Below, in pieces: positions 50,631-59,787 of a DNA stretch of 64,000 nt. The translations under genes and the position numbers were made by a program. The stretch lies in the NCBI GenBank assembly GCA_003142855.1, contig PLNW01000087.1:17137-81136 (forward strand), given 5' to 3'. This DNA is from Myxococcales bacterium (GTDB lineage: Bacteria; Myxococcota_A; Polyangia; Fen-1088). Under the pieces are notes generated by a model. That model was not told the DNA's origin, did not search any database, and worked only from the letters and a program-made list of their open reading frames with translations. Each line of letters starts with the position of its first letter. The stretch's first letter is position 1.

Positions 50631-51431
50631 ATGCCGGACGTGTACGCTGATATTGCCGCCGCCGATCGAAACACACTGGAGAATCTGGCTGGTATCCTGG
50701 AACTGAGGGCTGCCGATCCCCAACAGGTCGCCATGCGCATGAGCTACCAGTCTGAAATTGAACTTGGCCCGGGAACGGTGCTGCTGGAGGTGGGCTGCGG
50801 AACTGGCCCCGTGTCGCGTGCTCTGGCTCAGCTCCGCACCGACTGCCAGGTCTTTGGCGTGGATCCCTCGCCGTTCTTTCTCACGACAGCCCGCCGTCTG
50901 GCCGAAGGAATCGCCAACCTGCAATTCCGGCAGGGTGACGCGCGCCAGTTGCCCTTCGATCCAGGTACGTTCGACGTCCTGGTCTTTCACACCACCCTTT
51001 GCCACGTACCTGCCCTTGACCAGGCCCTGGCCGAGGCCCATCGCGTTTTGCGACCCGGCGGACAGCTGGTGATCTTCGATGCCGACTACTCAACCACCAG
51101 CGTGGCCATAAGCACAGCCGATCCGCTGCAGGCGTGCGCGGCGGCCACCGTGGAGGCCATCGTCCATGACCCCCATCTCGTCCAGAAACTTGCCGCTAGC
51201 ATTCAACGCGCTGGCTTCACCGTGCGCAATGTTCGCAGCTACGGCTACCTCGGCGTCACAGATGCGAGCTACATGCTGACCATCGTGGACCGTGGCGCCG
51301 ACGTGCTCGCCGGTACAGGGCGCATCGGCGGCGATCTGGCCGCTGCCCTGAAGAACGAGGCCCGCCGACGCGTGGAGACCGGCACATTCTTCGGCCACCT
51401 GGCATACGCCAGCGTGATCGCAGTTCGGTAG
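50631..51431 (+). CDS. Class I SAM-dependent methyltransferase (UbiE/Methyltransf_11-like)
   Basis: 266 residues. The SAM motifs are VLLEVGCGTGPVSRALA (motif I), VFGVDPSPFF (II), FRQGDARQLPFDPGTFDVLVF (III) and EAHRVLRPGGQLVIFDAD (post-III). The substrate is unknown; similar proteins methylate small molecules, including thiols and metalloids. It is divergent from the corrinoid operon and shares the regulatory region at 50.5 kb, which makes a link to methyl or sulfur metabolism possible. Confidence 0.8.
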   Translation: MPDVYADIAAADRNTLENLAGILELRAADPQQVAMRMSYQSEIELGPGTVLLEVGCGTGPVSRALAQLRTDCQVFGVDPSPFFLTTARRLAEGIANLQFRQGDARQLPFDPGTFDVLVFHTTLCHVPALDQALAEAHRVLRPGGQLVIFDADYSTTSVAISTADPLQACAAATVEAIVHDPHLVQKLAASIQRAGFTVRNVRSYGYLGVTDASYMLTIVDRGADVLAGTGRIGGDLAAALKNEARRRVETGTFFGHLAYASVIAVR

Positions 51432-51605
51432 TACTCCTTCTCACCACCCAGGCCGGGAGCGGAATACGCGTTGGAGGGTCCCACGTCTCCCGCCCCCGGC
51501 TTTACACCCGCCGCCTCCACAGTCGCAGTCTGCTGGAATTGGCCACCTCCTTTCCGCTTTCCTGTTGGCTGGTTTCAGCTCACCCTCAACCCACCACCCT
51601 GACCG

Positions 51606-52070
51606 CTAACCCGCCTCGCCACCATCCCCCGCACCGTCTTCCACCTCCGAGGCGTCGACTGCCGCCGAACCGTCCACATGCGCTGCTGCATCGACAGCGT
51701 CGACCACCGCCCGACCATCCACCAGCCCTCCTCCATCCGCAACCCCCACCACCACCGGACCGTCCAGCGGCCCTGCTCCATCCGCACCCACCTGTGTGTC
51801 CGCTGTACCGCCCCCACCAGCGTCAGGCGCTAGATCGGGCACACTGGCCGCGTCCAACGTATTGCCAGTACCCGCATCGAGATTCCCCACACTGCCACCC
51901 TCTGCCCCGTTGCCCCCACCATCTGCGTCCGTTCCGCCGCCTCCGTCGCCCACCTTGGTGCCGCCATCACCAACCCCGGCTTCGGGTCTGGGCACGGGCG
52001 CATCATCGCCGCAGCCACCGATACCAGAAACTGCCAGTCCCAACACTAGAACCGAAGCCAACTTCTTCAT
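51606..52070 (-). CDS. Low-complexity lipoprotein
   Basis: 154 residues: a lipoprotein signal (MKKLASVLVLGLAVSGIGGC) followed by a Gly/Asp/Ala/Val-rich stretch without any recognisable domain. Such disordered lipoproteins are common in Myxococcota. The ATG lies just after ATTTCAATCGATGAAGAAG-like sequence without a clear ribosome-binding site. Function unknown; it could be a linker-only remnant of a larger secreted protein. Confidence 0.55.
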   Translation of the reverse strand: MKKLASVLVLGLAVSGIGGCGDDAPVPRPEAGVGDGGTKVGDGGGGTDADGGGNGAEGGSVGNLDAGTGNTLDAASVPDLAPDAGGGGTADTQVGADGAGPLDGPVVVGVADGGGLVDGRAVVDAVDAAAHVDGSAAVDASEVEDGAGDGGEAG

Positions 52071-52151
52071 CGATTGAAATCCTTTCTCTCGCCGTGGTTT
52101 GCGCCGGATCGAACCAGCATGAGAGTCGTTTAGCGCAATCGCCGATGCCTG

Positions 52152-53348
52152 TCAAGCATAAGAGACACGCTTCCCGCATAGAGAACGCGACGTCAACTCC
52201 GCGATTCCCTGGCAGCGGGTGGTCCCGCTGGGAGGAGAACATCCGCTGACGGCGCATGCTGGAAGTTCCGGGACGCGATCGCGCTCATCGCGATCACCGG
52301 TCTCGGCCGGGGCTCGGGATTCCCCGCAACCGCGCTCAGTTGATGTCGAGATCTTCGCGACCTGCGTCCGAGGGGGGCGAGATCGCCGAATATGGTCAGC
52401 GTCATTCGCCGTAAGACTCTTCCCGTAGAGCAGGAACCTGAGCTTGTCGAGGGCGTGGTGCCGTCGCAGAACCTCCTGCAGATTGGCGACCAAGCGCACG
52501 ACGTAGGCTGACCAGGCAACCTTGTTCCGTATCTTGTCCACCGCCGGTGTCTCGGCGTCGTAGCCAGCCCGCCGCAGGGCATGGGTGGTATTGGTGAGGG
52601 CCCTTCCACGCGCATTCACCGGCTCGGCAAAGAACTCCCCGGCACCGGCAGCCATCCCGATTTCCACCAGCTCCTCTATGGATTCCAGATCATCCGCCAC
52701 GCCAGGAAGCAAGGGGCAGAGCATGGCGTAGGTACGCAGGCCGAGCTTGTGCGCCTTCTTGAACGGTGCGACGCGCTCTTGGATGGTGGAAGCGTTTGGC
52801 TCCACCACCATCATGGTTCTTGCCTTGCGCGGCGGCGCGGTCAGGGAGATGCCGACGAGAACGCGGTCACGATGTTGAGCTAGCAGGTCGAAGTCCTTTG
52901 TCACCGCCGCGTTCTTGGTGAGGATGCGAACCGACCAGCCTGGCTGGCCGAGGATGGCTTCGAGGCATTTTCGACCGAGGTCATGCTTTTGCGCCTCTGG
53001 AGCCCAGGCATCGGTGGTGGTGCAGAGCTGCACGAGGCCGCGCTTTTCCGGCCTGATGTTTGCCGCGTCGATGGCTACTCGGTCGGGCATGCTGGGGTCC
53101 ACGATGGCGTAGCCCAGATCGAATGGCTTCTCGCCAGCCTCCTTGAACGAGGGGTGCATGCGCAGCATGGTGCCGGTGGAGCAGTAGGTGCAGTCGTGAC
53201 CGCATTTCGTCCCGACGTTCACCGAGTAGCTGGCGAGGCCCTTCTTCGCAAACTCGGGGCTGGGCTGGATACCGGACTTCAGCACGGCGGTGTGCACGCG
53301 GGTCAAGGATGCTGGGATAGACTCTTCACGTGCGCCATCGGAGGGCAT
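52152..53348 (-). CDS. SPL-like radical SAM protein, C-terminus probably frameshifted
   Basis: 398 residues. YSVNVGTKCGHDCTYCSTG holds the CX3CX2C cluster motif; VQLCTTTDAWAPEAQK, SVRILTKNAAV, LVGISLTAPPRKAR and FFAEPVNARGRAL fit the spore-photoproduct-lyase-like group. The conserved part runs to LLYGKSLTANDADHIRR. The following 65 residues are Arg/Ser/Pro-rich and look unnatural. One extra C in the six-C run near 52371-52376 would instead end the protein at DAGREDLDIN. Substrate unknown. Confidence 0.7.
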   Translation of the reverse strand: MPSDGAREESIPASLTRVHTAVLKSGIQPSPEFAKKGLASYSVNVGTKCGHDCTYCSTGTMLRMHPSFKEAGEKPFDLGYAIVDPSMPDRVAIDAANIRPEKRGLVQLCTTTDAWAPEAQKHDLGRKCLEAILGQPGWSVRILTKNAAVTKDFDLLAQHRDRVLVGISLTAPPRKARTMMVVEPNASTIQERVAPFKKAHKLGLRTYAMLCPLLPGVADDLESIEELVEIGMAAGAGEFFAEPVNARGRALTNTTHALRRAGYDAETPAVDKIRNKVAWSAYVVRLVANLQEVLRRHHALDKLRFLLYGKSLTANDADHIRRSRPPRTQVAKISTSTERGCGESRAPAETGDRDERDRVPELPACAVSGCSPPSGTTRCQGIAELTSRSLCGKRVSYA

Positions 53349-53615
53349 GTTGATGCTTTTCGGGTGGGAGGTCGGGTGCGCAGCCCAACGATCTGTGCCC
53401 TGCCATGACGTGAAGATTTGGCTGCGGTATCGTCCACCGGCATGAAGCTCGTCGGAGCCATTTCCGTTGCCGTCAGGTTGCCGTAAACGGAGGGAAAGCT
53501 AGGGGAATCTGGGGGAAGGCAGAGGACTGGACGGAAACAGGAAAACTTAGTCATTCCCGAGAGATAGGTGCCAAGTCCGCGTCTCTGCTCGGGTTTTGGT
53601 TTTGGCCAAGTTCCT

Positions 53616-53639
53616 GTTCAAGTCCCGTCCACCCCGCAA
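53616..53639 (+). other. tRNA 3'-end-like fragment, candidate attachment site
   Basis: GTTCAAGTCCCGTCCACCCCG fits a tRNA from position 53: a T-loop (TTCAAGT), five bases of T-stem, a seven-base acceptor strand (CCACCCC) and discriminator G. The bases upstream do not complete the T-stem or a tRNA body. Directly followed by a terminator and an integrase gene, this looks like one half of an att site. Confidence 0.4.
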
Positions 53640-53641
53640 GA

Positions 53642-53677
53642 CCCCTCGGGAGAAATCCTGAGGGGTTTTGTGTATTT
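53642..53677 (+). terminator. Rho-independent terminator
   Basis: CCCCTCGGG (53642-53650) pairs fully with CCTGAGGGG (53657-53665), one G-U pair, loop AGAAAT, followed by TTTTGTGTATTT. Its position after the tRNA-like fragment suggests it was the terminator of the tRNA gene. Confidence 0.8.
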
Positions 53678-53781
53678 AGGGTATTTGGTCGCCATGATGA
53701 CCTGGCCAGGGCCGAGCAAGGGGCGGGAGCTGTATCCAACCTGTATCCAATTTGTGCTACCCTAAGATCTGGAGGTCCAGC

Positions 53782-54939
53782 ATGGGCGACATCGTCCGGC
53801 GAGGCACTCGGGACAACCCGAGATTCTACGGCCGCTACGTGGATATCGACGGCAGGCGCAAGATGCGCTTGCTCAAGGGCGCTAGGACCAAGGCCGAGGC
53901 CCAGCCGCTCCTGGCCGGCAGTGAGCTGCGCGTGTCCCAGGGGCAGGTCGGGATGAAACCCCTGAAAAGAGTCCCGACCTGCGGCGGCCTGATGAAGGAA
54001 TGGCTGGCCGGCCTGACCAACCGAAACGCCCAAGACGACCGTACCCGCTTCGTGCGCCACGTCCGACCGGCCTTCGCAAACAAGACGATGGACGAGATCC
54101 AAGACATCGACGTCGTCATGAAGTGGCTCGAACAGCAACCCAAGACCACCAAGCTGGGGCCTGGCTCGATTCGACACAACCTGAACCTGTTGTCCCGTTT
54201 CCTGTCCTGGGCCGTCGAGCATAGGCACGCCACCGTCAACCCCGTGCGCATGATCCCGATGGGCAAGCGGCCTCAACCGACTCAGAAGCGAGACACCCCG
54301 TGGTTCAAGGATGAAGCCGTCGCGCAGAAGCTCATGGTCCTCCTCCCGGAACCCATCAACCTCATGTTCTATCTGGGCAACCGTTCCGGATTGCGAACCG
54401 GCGAACTTGCCGGTCTCCGGATGTCTGACCTGGACTATCTCAAGGATGGCGCCATTCGGGTTCGATACTCCTACGACGGGCCGCTCAAAGAGGACAAGCA
54501 CTGCACTGGCAAGATGAAGTGGGCTCCCGCGCCTGAGGACTACGATGAGATTCTCGGCCCGTGGCTCAAGCGTCGTCTCCTCCAGGGCGCACAATCGGAG
54601 GACCTCGTGTTTCCCTGCCCCACCGTCCGAAATAGCCCACGTCGGCTCGGCTGGAACGGCTACAGAAAGGAGTTCGTCGAGGCCTGCTGGGACGAGGCCA
54701 AGACGACACACAACAAGAAGTGCGTCGAGGAAAACCTGGATGGCGAGAAGGTCGAGATGACCTGGTACCAGGCCACCCGGCACAGCAACATCACGCGGAA
54801 GCTCGAAGAAGGAGCGTCACTCGACGAGGTGAGTGCGTCCGTGGGCCATTCGAGCCCGGCCGTCACCAAGCGATACTACGACCACCACATCCGGAAGAAG
54901 TTCTCGTCCATACTCACGCGCGGGTTTGGGAAAAAGTAG
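53782..54939 (+). CDS. Tyrosine-type site-specific integrase
   Basis: 385 residues with an N-terminal DNA-binding region, a SAM-like core-binding domain (about 70-170) and a catalytic domain: Arg in SGLRTGELAGLR, TWYQATRHSNIT as the H-x-x-R-type block, GHSSPAVTKRYYDHH with the nucleophilic Tyr. ATG 53782 follows GGAGG. It would catalyse integration or excision at the adjacent tRNA-like site. The island it belongs to may cover the genes to the right, but its far end is not seen. Confidence 0.9.
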   Translation: MGDIVRRGTRDNPRFYGRYVDIDGRRKMRLLKGARTKAEAQPLLAGSELRVSQGQVGMKPLKRVPTCGGLMKEWLAGLTNRNAQDDRTRFVRHVRPAFANKTMDEIQDIDVVMKWLEQQPKTTKLGPGSIRHNLNLLSRFLSWAVEHRHATVNPVRMIPMGKRPQPTQKRDTPWFKDEAVAQKLMVLLPEPINLMFYLGNRSGLRTGELAGLRMSDLDYLKDGAIRVRYSYDGPLKEDKHCTGKMKWAPAPEDYDEILGPWLKRRLLQGAQSEDLVFPCPTVRNSPRRLGWNGYRKEFVEACWDEAKTTHNKKCVEENLDGEKVEMTWYQATRHSNITRKLEEGASLDEVSASVGHSSPAVTKRYYDHHIRKKFSSILTRGFGKK

Positions 54940-55051
54940 CGGGACCGGCGTGAGCGACGTGGTTGTGTTCGGCCAACCTGCCACACCAGATCGGCTCCTC
55001 CTGCACGCCGCCGCGTTGGTCCCCGACCCGACCGCACCTTTGAGTTCTCGA

Positions 55052-57565
55052 CTACTGCTTGGTGATGTTGAGGGTGAAGGAGTCAGTTGCGAGCGGGGCT
55101 GCCTTGCTGTCCACGACGAGGGTGAGCTTGTCGCCGGTGACCACCTGGACCTGGATAGCAGAAGCGCCGTTCAACAGAGTGGCGCCGTCATCGTTACAGG
55201 CTAGCTCGGCTGCGGTCTGAGGGTTGCCTTTGTAGGCGGCCAGGACCGTGTCGAAGGAACTGCCGCTGGTGTCGAACTGATAGGTGCCACCGGTGGGCGC
55301 GGTCCAGACCAGCACAGCTTCGGGGCCGCCGAAGTTGCCGCTGCTAGAGCCCTTGACGTTGCAGCTCTCGCCAAGGTAGTTGCCGAATATGCCGGCAAAC
55401 AAAAGCGTGGCGACGTTTTTGCCCGTGGCCGAGCCCAGGTCCTGCGCACAGGCTGGATCGTCGAGGTCGGTCTTGCCGTTGCCATCGTTGTCGACACCGT
55501 CGTAACACTGGCCGTCCTCGCTCGCGACTGGAAGGATTCCGACCACAGGCACAAAAGGCGTGCGATTGGCCGCGAGTTGGGATTGGCCATCGCCAAGACA
55601 AGCGGCACTGCCTGCGCAGCTCACGCTCCCATCGTCGCGGAGGAGACATGAGGACATACCATTCAAACTACCAGTTGTAGCCACCGCGACGACGCCACTG
55701 GGCGCCGGGCTGACATGGGCCAGTTGCGGGCTTGTACGGTAAGTCGCCACGGCAAATGTCCCGTCTCCAAGTTGACCGAAGCTGTTGGCACCGAGCGCCC
55801 AGAGCGAGTGATCCTGCTGGATCGCCAGGTAGAACAAGTGTCCGTATATCGCCTCCCCTACAGCTGCCAAGACCTGTCCCAGGCTGGCCACGGTGCTCGG
55901 TGTGTAGGTGTTCCCCTCAAGATCGTACCCCCAGCATGAGAGCGTGCCAGCCTGGCCTACAGCGCAAAAGTATCCCCCAGAAATGTAGCCCCCCGAACAA
56001 GACAGGTCGGTCGCATTCGATACGTTGGCCACGTTTACCGCGGTCGAGACGTCCGTCGTTTGTCCGTTTACGTAGGCCTGGCCGGTACATGCAATCTGGC
56101 CGCTGGTGCTTAGCACGCACGTGGCGTCGCCACAGGCAGCGACTTTTTGGGGGGCAGCGACGTTCGACATCTGAATTGGCGTTGTCGAATTGGTGGCGCT
56201 TGTCGTTCCGTTGCCAAATTGGCCATTGCTGTTCTTGCCCCAGCACAGGATTTTGCTATCCGCAGTCCGGACGCACGCGTGTGCGTAGCCTACCGAGACC
56301 TGTGTTGCGTTGCTGATCCCGGCGACCGCTACGGGAGTATACGTGGTCGCTGTGCCAAACGGATTGCCCCAGCAGATCACGGCGCCCGTGGCACGTACGG
56401 CGCACGTCCCTTGGTAGCCGACTGAAACTTGTACGGCATCATCGAGGCCGACCACAGGCGGCAAGGCGACATTCGAGCCCGCGGTGCCGCTGATGCCAAG
56501 CTCGGTCCCGGATGCGCCCCAGCAGCGCACGTGGCCCGACTGAAAGACAGCGCAGAAGGTCTGACCACCGCCCGACAGGCCAATGGCCTTGTCGGCCTGG
56601 CACTGGTTCGTACTGGCGTTGCAGGCGGCTCCCACGACACAGGTTCCTGGTGTAGCTGTGCCACAGCAGGCCTGCCCAACAGCGCCGCAGGCGGTGCAAA
56701 CATGCGACTGACAGGATTTCCCGGTCCCACAGGGCGCGCCCTCAGGCTCGGGCGTCCAGAGCGAGGTGGAGGTGGCTATGGTGCAAGCCTGGCAGGGATC
56801 GGTCGGACTGGGGGCGCCATCCATGTAGCAGACGTTGCCGATTACGCAGTAGCCGGGATTCAACGTGCTCTTGCAGACTCCGGTGACGCATGTATCCGTG
56901 GTACACAAGAGGCCGTCGCTGCAGGCATTGGTGCAAGCTAGACCGGCCTCGGGACCCGGCAGAGCAAGGTCGGGCGCGAGGTCAGGCTCGGCGTCGAGAA
57001 GCGCTGCCGGAGCATCCGGGCCAGCTGGGGCATCCAAAGAAGCATCGTAGGTCACGCCGGCTTCGGGACCGCTGAGTGCCGGCGCCGCATCAGCGGGCGA
57101 AACGGCCGGCAAGTCAGGCGAAAAGGCATCGTAGGTTCCTGCATCCGGGGCTGCCGTCGGTGGAATCTGGCCGTTCACGAGATCGGGATCGTTCGGGTCA
57201 ACGCAGAAGTTGCTCGCGCAGACTTGGTTGGTGGTGCAGTTGGTGGCGGATATACAGCCGGTCCGGCAGTGCTGGTCAGGCGCGCACGAAAGGCCGTTCT
57301 TGCACGATGATGTTGCAGAGCAAGTGACCTCGGCAGGCAACACACATATAGCTGAGTCGCTCGTCTTCATGCAGCTCTGGCCGGCGGGGCAGTCGGTCGA
57401 TACGCGGCAGGCGGTGTGGCACAGACCCGAGGTGCACACCAGCGAGCCGGTGCAGTCACTGTTGAGGATGCATGTGCCGCCGACGTCGATCTTCTTCGCC
57501 GAACTGCAGCCAGCTGCAAGCCACACCGAAACGACCACCAAGACAAGAACACGAGATGCGGACAT
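55052..57565 (-). CDS. Large RCC1-repeat lipoprotein with Cys-rich and MopE-like modules
   Basis: 837 residues. The lipoprotein signal ends LAAGC. Then come Cys-rich disulfide repeats (CILNSDCTGSLVCTSGLC, DCPAGQSCM, CKNGLSCAPDQHC), a Pro/Ala/Asp-rich linker, another Cys-rich block, and about six RCC1-type repeats (VRCWGASGTELG, VICWGNPFG, ILCWGKNSNGQFGNG, LSCWGYDLEG, LWALGANSFGQLGDG). A MopE-like DGVDNDGNGKTDLDDPAC follows, and a C-terminal beta domain resembling bacterial pre-peptidase domains (CNDDGATLLNG). This is a typical myxobacterial cell-surface protein of unknown target. Confidence 0.8.
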   Translation of the reverse strand: MSASRVLVLVVVSVWLAAGCSSAKKIDVGGTCILNSDCTGSLVCTSGLCHTACRVSTDCPAGQSCMKTSDSAICVLPAEVTCSATSSCKNGLSCAPDQHCRTGCISATNCTTNQVCASNFCVDPNDPDLVNGQIPPTAAPDAGTYDAFSPDLPAVSPADAAPALSGPEAGVTYDASLDAPAGPDAPAALLDAEPDLAPDLALPGPEAGLACTNACSDGLLCTTDTCVTGVCKSTLNPGYCVIGNVCYMDGAPSPTDPCQACTIATSTSLWTPEPEGAPCGTGKSCQSHVCTACGAVGQACCGTATPGTCVVGAACNASTNQCQADKAIGLSGGGQTFCAVFQSGHVRCWGASGTELGISGTAGSNVALPPVVGLDDAVQVSVGYQGTCAVRATGAVICWGNPFGTATTYTPVAVAGISNATQVSVGYAHACVRTADSKILCWGKNSNGQFGNGTTSATNSTTPIQMSNVAAPQKVAACGDATCVLSTSGQIACTGQAYVNGQTTDVSTAVNVANVSNATDLSCSGGYISGGYFCAVGQAGTLSCWGYDLEGNTYTPSTVASLGQVLAAVGEAIYGHLFYLAIQQDHSLWALGANSFGQLGDGTFAVATYRTSPQLAHVSPAPSGVVAVATTGSLNGMSSCLLRDDGSVSCAGSAACLGDGQSQLAANRTPFVPVVGILPVASEDGQCYDGVDNDGNGKTDLDDPACAQDLGSATGKNVATLLFAGIFGNYLGESCNVKGSSSGNFGGPEAVLVWTAPTGGTYQFDTSGSSFDTVLAAYKGNPQTAAELACNDDGATLLNGASAIQVQVVTGDKLTLVVDSKAAPLATDSFTLNITKQ

Positions 57566-57903
57566 TTCAATCCTCCAGATTGGGTGCCACCAAACCATTG
57601 CAATTGCGAAGGGTCTTTTAGCACAAGGCGCGCTAAAATTTGTACGTGATGTTGCCTTGGGTATTACGTGATGTTGCCTTAAGTATAGGGATATTTGGGG
57701 GCATGTAGGCGGATGTGGTTTGCGTGGTCTCTTCTACCAGACATTTTGCGGATGCGATTCGGTGAGTGGGGTCAGTACTGAGCCCCCGAGACAGGTCTGT
57801 TGACCGTCCCGTTTTAGGCAGGCTTGGCCAGCTCGTTCGCAGCTGATGCCTCTGTCGAGCGTCGTCCACCGTTCACCCGCTCGCGCAGCTCTTTGGCTGT
57901 GCA
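57566..57903. other. Intergenic region with a short tandem repeat
   Basis: No gene is seen. It includes the 22-bp tandem duplication at 57643-57686 and is clearly more AT-rich than its surroundings. It separates the RCC1 lipoprotein from the plus-strand genes. Confidence 0.4.
57643..57686. repeat. 22-bp tandem duplication
   Basis: Two adjacent 22-bp units share TACGTGATGTTGCCTT and differ at 2 of 22 positions (GGGTAT against AAGTAT). Confidence 0.75.
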
Positions 57904-58371
57904 ATGAGGGAAATGGCCGCGCAGCACGAGGCGGAGCAGAAGCTGGTCAGCGGTCACCTCAAGACCTTCGATGACTTCGACTACAATGTGTTCTCGGGAG
58001 AGAAATGGTCCGAGCTTCACCGCAGCCACTCGAACAACGTTACTGTCCACTGGCCCGACGGACACACGACCCAGGGCCTCGACAAGCACATTGAGGATCT
58101 GAAGGTGATGTTTGTGTGGGCGCCCGACACCCGGATCAAGGAGCACCCCGTGAAGCTCGGACAGCGCGAGTGGACGGCAGTCATTGGCGTCATGGAAGGC
58201 ACCTTCACGCAGCCGATGCCCACCGGCAAAGCCAAGCCCATCCGGCCGACCGGCAAGGCCTACAAGATCCAGATGGCGACTATCGGTCATTGGAAGAACG
58301 GCGCAATGGACGAGGAATACCTGTTCTGGGACAACCAGGAGTTCATGAAGCAGATCGGCCTCGGCAAGTAG
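57904..58371 (+). CDS. SnoaL-like/NTF2-fold ester-cyclase-type protein
   Basis: 155 residues. YNVFSGEKWSELHRSHSNNVTVHWPDGHTTQGLDKHIEDLKVMF, VIGVMEGTF and IGHWKNGAMDEEYLFWDNQEFMKQIGL follow the cone-shaped SnoaL/ester cyclase fold, with conserved-type polar residues in the pocket (H in VHWPDGH, D/E in MDEEYLFWD). These small enzymes or binding proteins act on varied small molecules; the ligand is unknown. No operon partner is obvious. Confidence 0.65.
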   Translation: MREMAAQHEAEQKLVSGHLKTFDDFDYNVFSGEKWSELHRSHSNNVTVHWPDGHTTQGLDKHIEDLKVMFVWAPDTRIKEHPVKLGQREWTAVIGVMEGTFTQPMPTGKAKPIRPTGKAYKIQMATIGHWKNGAMDEEYLFWDNQEFMKQIGLGK

Positions 58372-58463
58372 GCGGCGCTCAAGGGCGAGAGGGTTTTCAA
58401 TCTGGTTGCCATTCTCCCATTTGCCCCATAGGTTTGGCCGTCCCCAAACACAATGGAGAACCA

Positions 58464-59012
58464 ATGCCCAATACTGACCCGAACATCACCGCTCTGATCG
58501 CAGCCTTCACCAACCAGCTCGTGGCCACAGTGGAAGCAGCCGTAGCTGAACGCATCCAGGCTGCCCTCGCCGGTGCCTTTGGCGTTCCACAGAAGCGCGG
58601 ACCGGGTCGGCCACCGAAGCACCTGGCGACCACGGCACATTTCGCCGCCGCGTCCGCGCCAGCACTGAAGAAACAGCTATGCCCCGTGCCCGGCTGCACG
58701 AACCCGGCCGCCCCAGTGTTTGGGATGGTCTGCAAGGAGCACAAGAAGGTGGCCAAGTCCAAGATCAGGAAGTACCGGGAGGCGCGGCGCGAGGGCACGG
58801 TCACCCGGGCGCCAGGAGCCAGGCCGGTGACGCCCAAGAAGATGAAGAAGGCCACGCCGAAGGTCGCGAGGGCGCGGAAGCTTCAAGGGCAGTACCTGGG
58901 TGCCTTGAAATCGCTCAAAGGCGCGGACCGGGCAAGGGTGAAACGGACCGCAGCGGAGAAGAGCGTCGCCGAGGCCGTGAAGCTCGCGCAGTCGCTCAAG
59001 AGGGCGAAGTAG
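58464..59012 (+). CDS. Small basic AT-hook protein with Cys motif
   Basis: 182 residues, very basic. KRGPGRPPK is an AT-hook that binds the DNA minor groove. CPVPGCTNPAAPVFGMVCKEH could bind zinc. The C-terminal half is Lys/Arg-rich. The ATG follows GGAGAACC. Proteins of this build are frequent in myxobacterial genomes and probably bind DNA as architectural or regulatory factors. No closer family is recognised. Confidence 0.6.
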   Translation: MPNTDPNITALIAAFTNQLVATVEAAVAERIQAALAGAFGVPQKRGPGRPPKHLATTAHFAAASAPALKKQLCPVPGCTNPAAPVFGMVCKEHKKVAKSKIRKYREARREGTVTRAPGARPVTPKKMKKATPKVARARKLQGQYLGALKSLKGADRARVKRTAAEKSVAEAVKLAQSLKRAK

Positions 59013-59048
59013 AGATTTGAGACTGGTGCGGTCGCGGGTGGCAGAGTC

Positions 59049-59717
59049 ATGACCCCGGTCCGCGACCAGGTGTTCTTGCGGCAGCATCCCTTGCGATGGA
59101 AGAAGCTGTCCATCGACATTCGCATAGGCCTCAGGAAGAAACGGGACGAGATTGCCGACATCAGAGCCGCGATTGCAGAGCGGGCGAAGGTTCCCTTCAT
59201 GCCGCCCGTGGAGATTTTCGACGTCGCGTGGGTGCCACCTGACCTTAGCAGGTGCATCTCTGGGAAGGCTGGCGTTGTCGTCGTCGATGGTCGGACTCAC
59301 TTCGGGGTGCAGCTTGCGGGCGCTCCGGTTCTCTTTGCAGAGGTGGACGCGCTCCGTGGCTTGTTACTTCACGAGTTCGCCCATTGCTTCTGGAATTTGC
59401 AGGTGTCACTGGCCAGTACGGAACGAGGTGAACGGGGACTGGACTTGCATGCTACCGAGGAGGAGTTGTTCAACTCGGCAGTCGACCGAGCGAAGATGGT
59501 GAACCCGGAGGACTGGTTCGCACCAGAGGACTGCGCGATTTTCCCCTACCACGATTCGGAGCTGTTACAGGGATGCGCCGACCAGGTCCTTACAAAGTGG
59601 GTCGCGAAACGCCTTCCGTATGAATCTCCTCCGAGTGGGTTCAAGGTCGAGAAGCTGACATATGCAGAGGAAGTCGCGAATCACATCCGTGAACTTGGGA
59701 GAGCCGCTCGTCGCTGA
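59049..59717 (+). CDS. Hypothetical protein with HEFAH zinc-peptidase motif
   Basis: 222 residues. LRGLLLHEFAHCFW contains the HEXXH pattern of zinc metallopeptidases, preceded by a strand-rich region (GVVVVDGRTHFGVQL). A third ligand could be an acidic residue in ATEEELFNSAVDRAKMV. No signal peptide, so it is probably cytoplasmic. It follows the AT-hook gene by 36 bp; a toxin-like or protease-like role is possible but not shown. Confidence 0.5.
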   Translation: MTPVRDQVFLRQHPLRWKKLSIDIRIGLRKKRDEIADIRAAIAERAKVPFMPPVEIFDVAWVPPDLSRCISGKAGVVVVDGRTHFGVQLAGAPVLFAEVDALRGLLLHEFAHCFWNLQVSLASTERGERGLDLHATEEELFNSAVDRAKMVNPEDWFAPEDCAIFPYHDSELLQGCADQVLTKWVAKRLPYESPPSGFKVEKLTYAEEVANHIRELGRAARR

Positions 59718-59787
59718 CTACGGCGTCCGGGACGGGCACCAAGAGCGTGAAGAAATGGAGATCGTACATCGGTGCGATCTCGGCCGG

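Larger units (their letters stand above)
53349..53781. other. Intergenic region with attachment-site-like sequence before the integrase
   Basis: No credible gene. The right part holds the tRNA 3'-end-like fragment (53616-53639), a terminator (53642-53677) and the integrase ribosome-binding site GGAGG at 53771-53775. The left 260 bp shows nothing I can name. Confidence 0.5.

Noticed and set aside
51539..52249. Plus-strand frame of 236 codons rich in Pro/His/Arg
   Set aside because: Complement of the lipoprotein at 51606-52070 with biased composition; the minus-strand reading has a proper lipoprotein signal.
53560..53640. Complete tRNA or tmRNA gene before the integrase
   Set aside because: Only positions 53-73 fit a tRNA; no acceptor 5' strand, D-arm or anticodon arm can be drawn, and no tmRNA 5' end is present.
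57643..57686. CRISPR-like array
   Set aside because: Only two adjacent units without spacers; a simple tandem duplication. No CRISPR array or cas gene was seen anywhere in the window.
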